Assembly (NCBI RefSeq): GCF_003990335.1
Contig: NZ_CP034683.1
Location: 3,145,501 to 3,209,500, forward strand
From: Rheinheimera mangrovi
Lineage (GTDB): Bacteria; Pseudomonadota; Gammaproteobacteria; Enterobacterales; Alteromonadaceae
Length of the DNA: 64,000 nucleotides
Reading direction: 5' to 3'
Shown piece by piece: positions 7,775 through 17,403 of the stretch. Within the stretch, counting starts at the first letter, position 1. Each line of letters opens with the position of its first letter. The position numbers and the translations under genes are program-made. The notes beneath the pieces were generated by a model. The model saw nothing but the letters and a program-made list of their open reading frames with translations, was not told where the DNA came from and did not search any database.

Positions 7775-9874
7775 TTGTATACTTCTAAACCTATGGATTC
7801 GGCGGACAAAACTGTAGAGGCTACTGAGCTTCAGGCAGGATTTAAGTTAAACCAATATTTTATCTCGCCAACCACAGGGGAAGTATCCCTGCATGACACT
7901 GTGGTGACCTTAGAGCCTAAGGTAATGGATGTGCTGCTGGCTTTAACGGCTTCATCAGAAGAAGTGCTTAGTACTGAACTATTGTTTTCACTGGTATGGC
8001 CCAGGTCAATCTATAGCCCGGTTTCGGTAAGGCGCTCAATCAACCAGTTACGTAAGGTTTTTAATGATACAGACAAATCTCTGATCAAAACTCATCCTAA
8101 ACGTGGTTATTCACTTCATGCCAGCATAGAACTGCTTAATGCTAATCCGCAGCAAAAGCAAAGTATCAAAGCTGCAGCTGACAAAGCAGTCAACAAAAAA
8201 TTTCTGGCTGCATGTGGCCTAGCTGTGATCTGCACTATATTGCTGTTTTTCTTTGCCCCCTGGGCAATGCAGCAAAAGTGGTATCTATCAGATCTTCAGC
8301 CACTGACAGCAACAGCAGAGCAAGAATCTTATAGTTTATTTACACCAGACAGCCGCTCTGTCGTTTACCTCAAGCAGCGTGCAGATGAACAAGGTAACTT
8401 CAACACTGAGTTGTGGTTAACTTCGCTGGACAGAAAACAAAACAGAGTACTGTATCGCAGTAACTCCCCCATTGATTTTTTCAATTGGGTTCCGGTTCGT
8501 GATGCGAAAACTGCTAAATTTCAATTGCTAGTGGCATCCCAATTAACAAATTCAGTGCGTTTTTTTAGTTTAAGTTTGTCCGACGACTATCAGGTATTAG
8601 CTACGACGCATCATTTTGAGGTATCGGGCAATCAGAGTTTAAGCCCCTTTTTCGGCAACGAAACACAGGTATTCTTTTTAGCACAGCAAGCGAATGAGCA
8701 CCGGCTATACAAAGGTGATTTAACCACAGGTCAGGTAGACCTGCTGTTTTCCCCCAGTCAGCAGTTTTCCCCCTATCGCATTGCGCCTTCTGCCAAGAAA
8801 AACAGCATCACTTTGTTAGGATTTGATGAGCAACGACGTTCACAAATTAAACTGCTATCTACCACTACGGGTGAGATCACTGATTTAAAAACTCTGGATG
8901 CCAACTGGTACTTCATTTCCTACACCAGCGCGTTGAGCGGCTATTTACTGAGCGATGGCAAAGAGTTATTTCATTTAAATGAGCAGCTGCAATTTAGTGA
9001 ACTGAATTTTGAAAACTATGCATTTTTACATTACCCAAGCTTATCGCCAGATGCTCAGCATCTGACGTTTACTCAGGCAAAAATGAAAGGAAATATATTC
9101 AGCTCTGATTTAGTTTCCTCTCAGCTCAGTCAGTTGACCTCTTCAACTATGCATGACTGGCAAGGCAGCTACTCAGCGGATCATTCAAAATTAGCCTATG
9201 TCTCTAACAAAAATGGTCACAGCCAGATGTTTGTGTTGGATATAAAATCGAACACTGAACGCTTAGTTTATGGCAACAGCGATCAGCACCTGGCGTTGTC
9301 GCAACCTGTTTGGTCAGGCGATAACTCTCAACTGGCTTTTGCCCGAAACGAGCGATTAGTCACGATCAACCTTGCAGGTAAAGATCCCCAGGTGCAGCAT
9401 TTTGATCAGGTGATAGGCCAACCTAGACAATGGCTGGATCAAGCTGATTCTCTATTGATAAGCCAGAACTCGCAACCTTTTACCCGCTGGTATCAGTTTT
9501 CGGTAGCCACTGAGAAACAAAAGCAGATTACAGCCAGCAATAAGTTTCAGTTGCTGAATAAAGCTCAACGTTTTCAAATAGATCAGCAGCAAGTACAAGA
9601 TGCTGAAGGCAATCCGCTGTTTGAAGTAAAAAGCAACTACCGTATAACTCAGCACTTTGCTAAATCAGCAGGTATCTATTTGCTGCTCAGTCCGCATAAC
9701 TCAGAAGAAGCTGGCGAGATCTGGTTTTTTGATTACAGCACTAAAGTGTGTAAACAAGTATCCAGCATCAGCCTGAGCGGGAAAGATATATCAGATATCA
9801 GCCAACACCAGCTGCTCTACAATTCATTTGAAGTTGAAAAGGACATTCATACGCTGAAGTTAAAGCAGCGATAG
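7775..9874 (+). CDS. ToxR/CadC-like membrane transcription regulator with TolB-like propeller
   Basis: A 699-residue protein. Residues about 20-118 form an OmpR/PhoB-type winged helix (LEPKVMDVLLAL, WPRSIYSPVSVRRSINQLRK, THPKRGYSL). One transmembrane helix (about 143-161) follows, and then about 530 periplasmic residues in repeats typical of a TolB/WD40-like beta-propeller (SLFTPDSRSVVYL, PSLSPDAQHLTFT, GSYSADHSKLAYVS). A DNA-binding domain anchored in the inner membrane with an outside sensor suggests a one-component regulator. The TTG at 7775 is used because AAGGA lies about 10 nt upstream; an ATG at 7793 has no such site. Divergent from the serine hydrolase. Confidence 0.8.
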   Translation: MYTSKPMDSADKTVEATELQAGFKLNQYFISPTTGEVSLHDTVVTLEPKVMDVLLALTASSEEVLSTELLFSLVWPRSIYSPVSVRRSINQLRKVFNDTDKSLIKTHPKRGYSLHASIELLNANPQQKQSIKAAADKAVNKKFLAACGLAVICTILLFFFAPWAMQQKWYLSDLQPLTATAEQESYSLFTPDSRSVVYLKQRADEQGNFNTELWLTSLDRKQNRVLYRSNSPIDFFNWVPVRDAKTAKFQLLVASQLTNSVRFFSLSLSDDYQVLATTHHFEVSGNQSLSPFFGNETQVFFLAQQANEHRLYKGDLTTGQVDLLFSPSQQFSPYRIAPSAKKNSITLLGFDEQRRSQIKLLSTTTGEITDLKTLDANWYFISYTSALSGYLLSDGKELFHLNEQLQFSELNFENYAFLHYPSLSPDAQHLTFTQAKMKGNIFSSDLVSSQLSQLTSSTMHDWQGSYSADHSKLAYVSNKNGHSQMFVLDIKSNTERLVYGNSDQHLALSQPVWSGDNSQLAFARNERLVTINLAGKDPQVQHFDQVIGQPRQWLDQADSLLISQNSQPFTRWYQFSVATEKQKQITASNKFQLLNKAQRFQIDQQQVQDAEGNPLFEVKSNYRITQHFAKSAGIYLLLSPHNSEEAGEIWFFDYSTKVCKQVSSISLSGKDISDISQHQLLYNSFEVEKDIHTLKLKQR

Positions 9875-9983
9875 TTGCCTAGCTGAAGGGCTAAATTGCA
9901 CATAAGACAATAAGAATCAAGTTATCATCGGCTTGATACCAAAAGCTCAATCAAATTCAAGCACTGCAACCTTGAGCCATTGA

Positions 9984-10448
9984 TCAGCTTTTTGACATTA
10001 AACTAAGTGGCCATATCAAACCACCACAATACATTTTTGTATTACAAACAATAAGTTGGTTCAACAAAAAACACAAAAGTGTAATGATAAATGCGCCTGC
10101 CATTCTATATAAGCTGCGAGCTGCTATTTTGTTAAAAATGAAACCCGACACTAACACTCCTGCAATCAGGCCAGGCAAGGAAAACAGATGGCCTAAACCT
10201 ATTAAGCCGTCTGGACGGACTGAGAATAAATTATGATAAAAATAGGGGACATAAGTGACTTGTGTTGCCAGAGCAAGCCCGGTTAAAAAATACGGTTTTG
10301 GTTGAAAAGGCAAGGTGATCAAATAGGTCACAGCTGGAATTGCGATGTAATACCAAAGACCCATATACATAGGGTCACCAACGACCAGAATTGTGGCAAT
10401 GACGATCAGAGATATAACGATAAATAGGATTCTGTCCATGATTTCCAT
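9984..10448 (-). CDS. Multi-helix membrane protein, unknown
   Basis: A 154-residue protein with about five hydrophobic helices and very short loops. No catalytic or family motif is recognised. ATGs at 10448 and 10439 are both possible starts. It begins 5 nt after the end of the degenerate gene at 10454, so they were probably one transcription unit. Its integrity suggests it may still be expressed, but its function is unknown. Confidence 0.55.
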   Translation of the reverse strand: MEIMDRILFIVISLIVIATILVVGDPMYMGLWYYIAIPAVTYLITLPFQPKPYFLTGLALATQVTYVPYFYHNLFSVRPDGLIGLGHLFSLPGLIAGVLVSGFIFNKIAARSLYRMAGAFIITLLCFLLNQLIVCNTKMYCGGLIWPLSLMSKS

Positions 10449-10453
10449 TCTCT

Positions 10454-10905
10454 CTATTGAGTAGCAAGCCTTTTTGGTAGCTTGCGCAAGGCTTTACTGA
10501 CAAAACTGGTACCCGGCTGTTCCAGCGTTATATAGGTAAGCCCTTGTGTATCCATTAATAACCCTAACTGACTATTCACCACTTGTTCAAGCCTGAATTT
10601 ATTTTCCGCCGTAATAATGGAGGGAACTGGCTCATTCCGACGTTCAGAATTAACAAGCACCAGATGCTCTCCCTGTTTTTCTATTGTTACTTTTTTCGCA
10701 AAAGGAGAAAAATGATGTGGTGTTAAATTTTCATTCTCCCCAACCAGGTGATCTACAAAGTCGTTTGAGATCTTTTCTTTGGTTGGAACTATCTGCTATT
10801 TCCACCCCAAAGTGGCAGTCACTCTGGCAACAATTGAATTTCATACATTCCCTGGTATTTATTGGATGCGGGGTCTTTGCTGCCAGATGGTTCTGCAGCA
10901 CTCAT
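10454..10905 (-). pseudogene. Degenerate small gene, at least two frameshifts
   Basis: The open end (10454-10660) is a 68-codon frame without a good start. Upstream of it the same frame continues protein-like for about 50 codons (for example DFVDHLVGENENL and KKVTIEKQGEHLVLVN) with no start codon. A different frame then gives SDCHFGVEIADSSN, and a third gives a start at 10905 with MSAAEPSGSKDPASNKY. Stitched together these form one hydrophilic protein of about 150 residues, so the gene appears decayed by two frameshifts. No family is recognised. A competing plus-strand frame covers the same DNA (10684-10983) and cannot be excluded. Confidence 0.4.
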
Positions 10906-11112
10906 AACAATCAATGCACTGGTGCAAACTTTTGTCGTAGCGTCCTGCTATCTAAAGATGAGTCGTCACAAGAAGCAATTTAGTTTGCTCCTCCGGCAAA
11001 AATTTGAAAAATAAGCAGCATGAAACAAAATGCTTTAATGCCTGAAGAAAGGCGGCAGCGATACTGTTTAACTAACCAGGCTTTAGGCTCAGTGGTATAA
11101 GCCTACCTGAAT

Positions 11113-11161
11113 ATATCTCTGCTCTTAGTAAATACGCATTTCAAAGCTGACAGCTATCAAT
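11113..11161 (-). pseudogene. Relic of a serine-hydrolase gene 3' end
   Basis: About 40 of 49 bases match positions 6189-6237, inside the serine hydrolase at 6109. On the minus strand it reads VSFEMRIY, then a stop, then EQRYI, against VSSEMRIYLDQRYT in the intact gene. It is a short mutated remnant of a paralogue or partial duplication. Confidence 0.55.
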
Positions 11162-11195
11162 TGCCCATCATCCTTGGTCAGCTCAGGGCGTGTGA

Positions 11196-11636
11196 TCATG
11201 ACGCACTCTTTAGCTGATCAGTTGATCGTGGAGGCCTTAAATAAATCAGCACAACCAACATCAAGCCTTGTAAAGCCAGAGTGAATAACTTGGGATTAAC
11301 TTCCTGATAATTGACAAAAAGTGCAGCGTGCATAGCCAGATACAAGCCAAGTACTATAAATCCCCAGCGTTTATAGCGGAACACACCGGCAGCGCCAGCA
11401 GCTAACAAAAACCCCATCACCATAATGTAAACAGAGTATCCCGATACACTAAAGGACATTAATTCCTTGTCTGCCCGCGCTTCTGTAAAACGCTTTACTT
11501 CCGCTATTGCATCTGCCAAGTCAGTGACATGAATTAAATCAAGCGATTGAGCGAGTAACAGGCCGCCAACACCAATCCGAATCAGCCCATAGCCAAACAG
11601 TACCGCTATGATCACTAAGCCTAGTAGACGCCACAT
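11196..11636 (-). CDS. Four-helix membrane protein, unknown
   Basis: A 146-residue protein with hydrophobic helices at about residues 3-30, 69-90, 93-112 and 117-136. There is a soluble acidic loop (DLADAIAEVKRFTEARADKE) between helices one and two, probably periplasmic. The layout resembles small DoxX-like or uncharacterised membrane proteins, but no signature is firm. The ATG at 11636 has only a weak upstream site. Function unknown. Confidence 0.55.
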   Translation of the reverse strand: MWRLLGLVIIAVLFGYGLIRIGVGGLLLAQSLDLIHVTDLADAIAEVKRFTEARADKELMSFSVSGYSVYIMVMGFLLAAGAAGVFRYKRWGFIVLGLYLAMHAALFVNYQEVNPKLFTLALQGLMLVVLIYLRPPRSTDQLKSAS

Positions 11637-11962
11637 AGTTAATCCCTCAAATTAGTCCACAGAATAAGGGGCAAAAGAAGGTTGTATGCAACACAACACC
11701 ACTTTCTCTGTTGCTCGAAAGCTAGCACAACGCTAAACAGAGTTCCCACTTGAAAGAGCTCTGAAAGTGTAACCAGATGCGATAGTTGTAAGATTTGATT
11801 GGCGTAACATGTATCTATTTGGCTTAGGCAAGCAACTGTCATCCACAAACTTCATGAGCTTTGGGGCTGGATCACACTATATGCAGTGATCATAGGTCTT
11901 TACCCTATATACCCTTTTGGCTCATAGTTGCATTAAATATCAGCAGGTTAACAGTATTATTG

Positions 11963-13252
11963 CTATTTTCTATCTGCAGACTCAGTGGGCTTATTTGCAT
12001 ATTTGCTCGCATCTTCAACAGCCTGCATATCCTCGGATAAATCCAGCGCCATGCGCGAACGCTTCAATGCAAGGCCGCGATGATAGTCTGCCGCTTGCCG
12101 TATATCCGCATCACCACTTGCTGCCAGAGATCCAAAGGCTTTTTGCAGCCTGACGGCAACCTCAACCACTCCGGCTCCATCTCTGGCTATTGCCGTGAAT
12201 GCATCATCAAACATATCCCGTACCGAAAGCTCTGGTACTTCAACACGGTCATACTTAGGCGGCTGTTGTTCTTCAACAGGCTCACTCCATAGTGTAAAAA
12301 GCCGCACCAATGTTCCAACAATGCAGATAGCTGTACCAGGGTCATTCACCGCAGGTGATAAAGCACGGCCGGCGATTTCGGACAACACCACTAAACCAAA
12401 TCGGGGATCATCGTCAAAAAGACGGGAACCACTAATCTGAAAAGCTCCGGCTACCGCAGTACAATCGATCTTCGTATGTTCAACCGACTCAGCAATAACA
12501 TAAGCTAATGTTTTGTCTGGAGTCGCAAAAGCGCCAGGTAAAGCAGCAATAACCACCCTCGCCTGGTTTTGTTCTGCCCAGCTCTGGAGCGCAGCCATAT
12601 CTATATATTGGACATAACCTACTTTCGTTGCGCACACCAGCGGCTGGCCTGTTTTAGCTCCGGCTTGCGAACTTAGCGGAACCCCGCAGAGATTTGGGGC
12701 TTTGCAGCGCCGTTTCAGGGCAGCAGCAGTCGCTTGTTCAACTTTATCAATGGTTGTTCCCATCCGTCCAAGGCGTGCGATACGATCAACCCAGCGCACA
12801 AAGGTCACCACAACCATGCCAAATATAAACGCTGTCAAAACAAAGAGAATAAACAGACCTGCCTTCTCAAAATACTGATTCTTGACCGCAGTCAGGGCTA
12901 CGATACTGAAGATAAAGGCTCCAACAAAAGTGGAAAGCGCATTTTGAGAAGCATCGTCAGCGACTACCAAAGTGAATGAACGCGGAGTTGCAGTATTGGC
13001 AGCTGAGGCATAGGCAGACACCATAGAGGACACAGAAAAAGTAGCGATCACCAGCATACTGGACGCCATAATAGAGAGCAGCGCTTCTATCGAATCCCGT
13101 GAAACCGCAGGGGTAAATTTTGCCAGGTCAGTGCCATCAGCAAATTTTGCAACAAAGGCGACCGCAATAGAGAGCAAACATAGGGCCAGCGGTTTTACCC
13201 AAAGTCGGTCACGAAGTCGGTTGAGCAGAAATCTGAAGCGTTCGGTTAACAC
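11963..13252 (-). CDS. DUF2254 family membrane protein
   Basis: A 429-residue protein with four predicted transmembrane helices in the first 155 residues (around 19-38, 60-85, 105-125 and 130-155) and a large cytoplasmic C-terminal domain. Segments such as IMASSMLVIATFSVSSMV, GAFIFSIVAL and the C-terminal LSPAVNDPGTA follow the DUF2254 pattern. Family function is not established. It is a single gene, with no co-directional neighbour close by. Confidence 0.85.
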   Translation of the reverse strand: MLTERFRFLLNRLRDRLWVKPLALCLLSIAVAFVAKFADGTDLAKFTPAVSRDSIEALLSIMASSMLVIATFSVSSMVSAYASAANTATPRSFTLVVADDASQNALSTFVGAFIFSIVALTAVKNQYFEKAGLFILFVLTAFIFGMVVVTFVRWVDRIARLGRMGTTIDKVEQATAAALKRRCKAPNLCGVPLSSQAGAKTGQPLVCATKVGYVQYIDMAALQSWAEQNQARVVIAALPGAFATPDKTLAYVIAESVEHTKIDCTAVAGAFQISGSRLFDDDPRFGLVVLSEIAGRALSPAVNDPGTAICIVGTLVRLFTLWSEPVEEQQPPKYDRVEVPELSVRDMFDDAFTAIARDGAGVVEVAVRLQKAFGSLAASGDADIRQAADYHRGLALKRSRMALDLSEDMQAVEDASKYANKPTESADRK

Positions 13253-13557
13253 AAAGCTACTCCTTTTAGTTTCCCGTGCTGCGGCTTTTCAGTGCGGGAA
13301 AAACAAGGCTGAACAGCAACACATTTAAGTAAAAAACTCATAATATCAATAACGTGAACTTTCATTTTATAATCCATGGCAGGCCGTCTGATGGTTGTAA
13401 ACCAGAGAGAAGCTGGCCGATACAGCCAGATTGCACCGAACCTTTACAGCCACTCTCTGCTAATGAGGCTCTCGTTTTAAGTGCTCTATTTATCCTTTAA
13501 CGATACAAAACTTAAGCAGTAATACCACTACACAGCAGAAGCGCCAAATTGACTGCC
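13253..13557. other. Intergenic region, nothing recognised
   Basis: 305 bases upstream of the DUF2254 gene and downstream of a GNAT gene. No gene, terminator or repeat could be supported. Confidence 0.4.
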
Positions 13558-14091
13558 TTACTGCGTTTTGTGCAAACTCTGCCACTGGAGCTTTTTAAGT
13601 TCGTAGTGTTTAACATTCCGACCAGCAACAACTTCATCCCTTAAATAGTGAAAACCATTTTTCGTAATCACCCTGCCTGATGCCGGATTTTTGGCAAGAT
13701 GCCTAGCGTAGATCTGCGACAAGCCAAATTGATTAAAACCAAACTCAAGCAGTAGTCCTGACGCTTCTGTGCAATAGCCATTTCCCCAATAAGGTAAGCC
13801 AACCCAATACCCAAGATTACCCGTCTGCTCTTCGATTTGCGTAAAACTAATAGCACCTATAAGTTCATCTGTTTGCCGGATCACCATAGCAAACACCGCG
13901 GCAACCCTGTTTTGATAACAGCTTTCATGCTCGTCTATCCACGCTTCTGCCATGCCATCCAGATAGGGATGAGGAATATTTTCGGTCATTTCGGCAATTA
14001 TTTTTGCACCGGCAAGCTGCTGAACTCTGGCTGCATCTTCTGGTTTAAAAGGCCGCAGTTTCAGCCTCTCAGACTGTAAGTTAGGTATCAT
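13558..14091 (-). CDS. RimJ/RimL-type GNAT acetyltransferase
   Basis: A 177-residue acetyltransferase of the Acetyltransf_3 (RimJ/RimL) type. It begins with ERLKLRPFKPEDAARV, has LGYWVGLPYWGNGYCTEA as the acetyl-CoA loop, and continues with NPASGRVITKNGF, the usual SxxVxEKxGF element. Relatives acetylate N-termini of ribosomal proteins or small amines; the target here is unknown. The ATG at 14091 is chosen because GAGG lies 6 nt upstream; a further in-frame start at 14109 has no site. Confidence 0.8.
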   Translation of the reverse strand: MIPNLQSERLKLRPFKPEDAARVQQLAGAKIIAEMTENIPHPYLDGMAEAWIDEHESCYQNRVAAVFAMVIRQTDELIGAISFTQIEEQTGNLGYWVGLPYWGNGYCTEASGLLLEFGFNQFGLSQIYARHLAKNPASGRVITKNGFHYLRDEVVAGRNVKHYELKKLQWQSLHKTQ

Positions 14092-14343
14092 ATTTATCCT
14101 CGGGACCACAGATTAACAGGCAAGCCTGATACCAGTGTTTGCCACTCAATATCCATGTTGAAGTTTCGGATTTAATGCTTTTTCAGCCACACCTGTATAT
14201 CGCATAGATGAAAAACATTACTGGCAAACATCAGCAGGCACAAGAGCTAAGTTCCGCATAACTTACAGCGCTGTTGAGACTACAGAAGCAGCATCAAAGA
14301 TGAAAACTAGGGTTGCTGTTAAAAAGGTGGGTGTTTACGGCAC

Positions 14344-14366
14344 AAAAAAGCCCCGATAGCGGGGCT
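14344..14366 (-). terminator. Rho-independent terminator of pepD
   Basis: On the minus strand AGCCCCG-CTAT-CGGGGCT is followed by a T-run (14344-14349). It lies about 35 bp beyond the pepD stop codon. Confidence 0.85.
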
Positions 14367-14400
14367 CTGGTATAGCAGTATTAATTAAGCGCGTTTTAAG

Positions 14401-15861
14401 TTAAGAGCGCTGAGGGATACGCTGAAGTACAGCCAGCAATAATTCCCAGTACTGACCAACGGTAGTGATATTCACCATTTCATCCGGTCCATGTGGAAAA
14501 CGGATAGTTGGGCCTATCGACACCATATCCATATCCGGATAAGGTTTTTTAAACAAACCACATTCTAAGCCTGCATGGATCACCATAATCACAGGCTCTT
14601 TGTGGTAAATATCCTGATAGGTGTCGCGCACTATCGCCATTACAGGTGAATCCGGATTTGGTTTCCAGCCAGGATAAGCGCCGCTGAATTTCACTTCTGT
14701 GCCAGACAACTGCGCTAATGAACTTAACATGCTTTCGACTTGCTGGCGGCCGCTGTCGATTAGAGAGCGGATTAAACAAAGCACCTGAATGCTGTGTTCT
14801 TTGGTACTGATCACGCCCATGTTGAGGGAAGTTTCGGTTACGCCTTCGACTTCATCGCTCATCCGCATCACGCCGTTAGGGCATAGATTCAGTAAGTGGA
14901 TCAGAGTCTGTTGTGTTGCGGCTGTTAGCACCTGTGTTGGGGTAGGCACTTCAGTCAGGCTCAGTTTTAATGCTGGCTCAACAGCTGCTAATTCAAACTT
15001 TAACAAGGCTTCGAACTCTGTTACAGCCTGTTGTAACTGCGCCAGTTTTGCCGAAGGAACTGTCAAGCTGACAGTGGCTTCACGAGGTATCGCATTACGT
15101 AATGAACCACCGCTAAAACCGGCAATAGCTAGTTCCAGTGCTGTGGCATGATCAGCTAAAAAACGCGCCAAAAGTTTATTAGCATTACCACGGCCCAGGT
15201 GAATATTCACACCTGAGTGACCACCTTTTAAGCCCGTTAAGCTTAAATCAAAAGCTATAACGCCAGAAGCAGTGTTCTGCCATTGCACAGGTACGGTAAA
15301 TTCAGCGTCTACGCCACCAGCGCAGCCCATGTAAATTTCGCCTTCCTGCTCAGAATCGGTATTGATCAGTATTTCGGCATCCAGCATGCCGGGTTCCACA
15401 CCAAAGGCACCTGTCATACCGGCTTCTTCGTCTATGGTCAGCAGCACTTCTAATGGGCCATGCTGAATGTCGTCACTGCCTAAAATAGCTAAAGCCGACG
15501 CCATACCTATACCGTTGTCAGCACCAAGAGTTGTGCCGCGAGCTTTAACCCAGTCGCCATCGACATAAGCTTCAATAGGATCTGTAGTGAAGTCATGGAT
15601 TTTGTCGGCATTTTTCTGCGGCACCATATCAAGGTGCGCCTGGATCACCACCACTTTACGGTTTTCAAAACCTGGGGTGGCTTTCTTTTTAATGATCAGG
15701 TTACCCACTTTGTCTTCAACTACTGGCAAACCTTTGTCACGTGCCCACTGCTGAATATGCTGACTTAAGGCTTGTTCATGTTTAGAAGGATGTGGAATGG
15801 CACAAATTTGACCAAACCATTGCCATAACGGCTGTGGGTATAAGGATGATAATGCGGACAC
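14401..15861 (-). CDS. pepD: Aminoacyl-histidine dipeptidase (peptidase D)
   Basis: A 486-residue M20-family metallopeptidase that hydrolyses Xaa-His dipeptides such as carnosine in the cytosol. Metal-binding and catalytic elements are in order: QAHLDMVPQ (His/Asp near residue 80), TTLGADNGIGMA (Asp), TIDEEAGMTGA (catalytic Glu and metal Glu), NTDSEQEG (Asp) and a C-terminal HAGLECG (His). Length and start (LYPQPLWQWFGQICAIPHPSKHE) match bacterial PepD. A lid/dimerisation insert (GLKGGHSG) is present. Monocistronic, with its own terminator. Confidence 0.95.
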   Translation of the reverse strand: MSALSSLYPQPLWQWFGQICAIPHPSKHEQALSQHIQQWARDKGLPVVEDKVGNLIIKKKATPGFENRKVVVIQAHLDMVPQKNADKIHDFTTDPIEAYVDGDWVKARGTTLGADNGIGMASALAILGSDDIQHGPLEVLLTIDEEAGMTGAFGVEPGMLDAEILINTDSEQEGEIYMGCAGGVDAEFTVPVQWQNTASGVIAFDLSLTGLKGGHSGVNIHLGRGNANKLLARFLADHATALELAIAGFSGGSLRNAIPREATVSLTVPSAKLAQLQQAVTEFEALLKFELAAVEPALKLSLTEVPTPTQVLTAATQQTLIHLLNLCPNGVMRMSDEVEGVTETSLNMGVISTKEHSIQVLCLIRSLIDSGRQQVESMLSSLAQLSGTEVKFSGAYPGWKPNPDSPVMAIVRDTYQDIYHKEPVIMVIHAGLECGLFKKPYPDMDMVSIGPTIRFPHGPDEMVNITTVGQYWELLLAVLQRIPQRS

Positions 15862-16128
15862 AACAACTCCTGATTAAGAGGCTCAGCTAAAAAAACGCGG
15901 CATTTTAGCACAGACAGCAGCAGGCGCAGCGCTATAAGCTCTGAGCCACAGGTTCTGAAAAATCGCAGTGATGTAAAGATACTGTGTCAGTATTTGTATC
16001 CACACCGTATCAGTAGTAGGTAGTGGCTACATTGATTTTGCATAGTCAGAATTATGAACGTTACCCAGAGCACCTGATTTACAAACCTCGCTCTGCAAAG
16101 CTATTCAGGTAACACAAAGGCTGAGTGC

Positions 16129-16344
16129 TTATGTCAGGTGCTTTACAACAATGGCACCAATAGCAAGCACAGCTCCTGTGGCAGTCGCCCAACTTACATT
16201 TTTGTAGGTTCCAAAAGCTAACAGTGCAAAGCCTGTAGCTCCGGCCAGATTGCGGATTTGCTGCCCGTCATAGAAAAAATCATAGACATTGATCGCAGCC
16301 AGTATCACTGCCACACTAATTAAAACCTTGTCAGTCTTCGTCAT
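16129..16344 (-). CDS. Small two-helix membrane protein, unknown
   Basis: A 71-residue protein, almost entirely hydrophobic: helices at about residues 6-24 and 33-48 plus a shorter C-terminal one. The segment VLISVAVILAAINVYDFFYDGQQIRNLAG has no recognised family. An AGAGAGGT sequence lies about 13 nt before the ATG, which is loose for a ribosome site. Probably an inner-membrane small protein, with no evidence for function. Confidence 0.45.
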   Translation of the reverse strand: MTKTDKVLISVAVILAAINVYDFFYDGQQIRNLAGATGFALLAFGTYKNVSWATATGAVLAIGAIVVKHLT

Positions 16345-16444
16345 TCTGAACTTACCTCTCTCATCTTTTACTGAACTTGGCCACTACAAACGAGCTCCTT
16401 GCGCAACATGCAGAAGCCAGCACATGCCGCACTTTGTTACATCT

Positions 16445-16876
16445 TTACAGCGTCATATGCAACAAAGGATAAGATTTGCCCTGACCATCAACTGCTGAGC
16501 GTCCCTTGATCGAAAAACCTATATGCTGATAAAAACCCACAGCTTGTGCATTCTGCTCATTCACGTCCACTCGGGTTGCCCCCTGAACCTTGATGGCATA
16601 AGTCGCTAATAAGCAACCCACACCTTTTCCCCGAGCCTCAGGTGCAATAAACAACATTTCGATAGTGTTTTCATGCACACCACAGAATCCCAGTATTTCA
16701 CCATTGCCATCTTTTGCGCACCTTAAATCAACAGCGTCAAAGTACTGCTCCAAGATCAGCGGTTTTAACTGCTGCAGATCGTCTTCTGCCAAAAAGTCAT
16801 GGGTAGCTCTGACTGAAGCTTCCCAAACATCCAACAGCTCGCGATAGTCTGTTTTGTGCACCAGCTCAATGTTCAT
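16445..16876 (-). CDS. YjaB-like GNAT N-acetyltransferase
   Basis: A 143-residue acetyltransferase. The sequence MNIELVHKTDYRELLDVWEASVRATHDFL, the acetyl-CoA loop EARGKGVGCLL and the end VNEQNAQAVGFYQHIGF with GRSAVDGQGKSYPLLHM closely follow the E. coli YjaB pattern, so it is likely a protein-lysine or small-molecule acetyltransferase. The ATG at 16876 aligns with that family start; in-frame codons upstream to 16966 overlap the neighbouring membrane gene and look non-coding. Confidence 0.8.
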   Translation of the reverse strand: MNIELVHKTDYRELLDVWEASVRATHDFLAEDDLQQLKPLILEQYFDAVDLRCAKDGNGEILGFCGVHENTIEMLFIAPEARGKGVGCLLATYAIKVQGATRVDVNEQNAQAVGFYQHIGFSIKGRSAVDGQGKSYPLLHMTL

Positions 16877-16895
16877 ATGGTCAGCCATGTTAAAT

Positions 16896-17279
16896 TTAGC
16901 CACTCTTAGAGCGCGTGGTTGACTTTGACGACAGCGAAAATGCTGAGACCAAAAAACCAAGTGCAACTTCGCTGCTACCTATCACAGTGATAGTCGGATT
17001 AATAAAAAACAGTATAAGTACGATTAATAACATGCTTGCTACAAAGATCACGAAGAAGGAAACCAAAGGATAAAACTTCATTTTACTCATCTTCTTAAGA
17101 ACATATGTATAAAAACCAGCGGCTAATACAATGCCCAGCCCCCCAGAAATGATGCAGGTCAATAAATAATCAAAACTCAGATTTTTATCAGCACGGAGCA
17201 AAACTGATGTGATAACGAAAGTGATGGGTACCACTAAAAGCAACATAAAAATATCAGCTTTGAAGCTAAGAGATTTCAT
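16896..17279 (-). CDS. Four-helix membrane protein, unknown
   Basis: A 127-residue protein with four predicted transmembrane helices (about residues 10-28, 38-62, 71-92 and 94-113), short loops with basic residues (KKMSKMK) and a serine-rich tail. No known family. It ends 19 nt before the YjaB-like acetyltransferase start and could be co-transcribed with it. AT-rich compared with its neighbours, which may point to acquisition. Confidence 0.5.
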   Translation of the reverse strand: MKSLSFKADIFMLLLVVPITFVITSVLLRADKNLSFDYLLTCIISGGLGIVLAAGFYTYVLKKMSKMKFYPLVSFFVIFVASMLLIVLILFFINPTITVIGSSEVALGFLVSAFSLSSKSTTRSKSG

Positions 17280-17403
17280 TAAAAATGCATTCCTAAAAGT
17301 TCAGAGACATGAATTTAACCAATTTTTAACGCGCTGAAAAGGGGGACACCTGAGCATTGCCTGCCATTGGGTAAATCGGTTATGCACTATAGGTCAGCCA
17401 TCT

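Noticed and set aside
7615..7809. 64-codon minus-strand frame between the hydrolase and its regulator
   Set aside because: It overlaps the start of the regulator gene on the other strand and has no ribosome site or family. It is probably chance.
10684..10983. 99-codon plus-strand frame
   Set aside because: Starts with TTG, and the minus strand gives better protein-like segments over the same DNA. Kept as an alternative in the pseudogene entry.
11639..11848. 69-codon minus-strand frame beside the four-helix protein
   Set aside because: Starts with TTG, composition is not protein-like and no ribosome site was seen.
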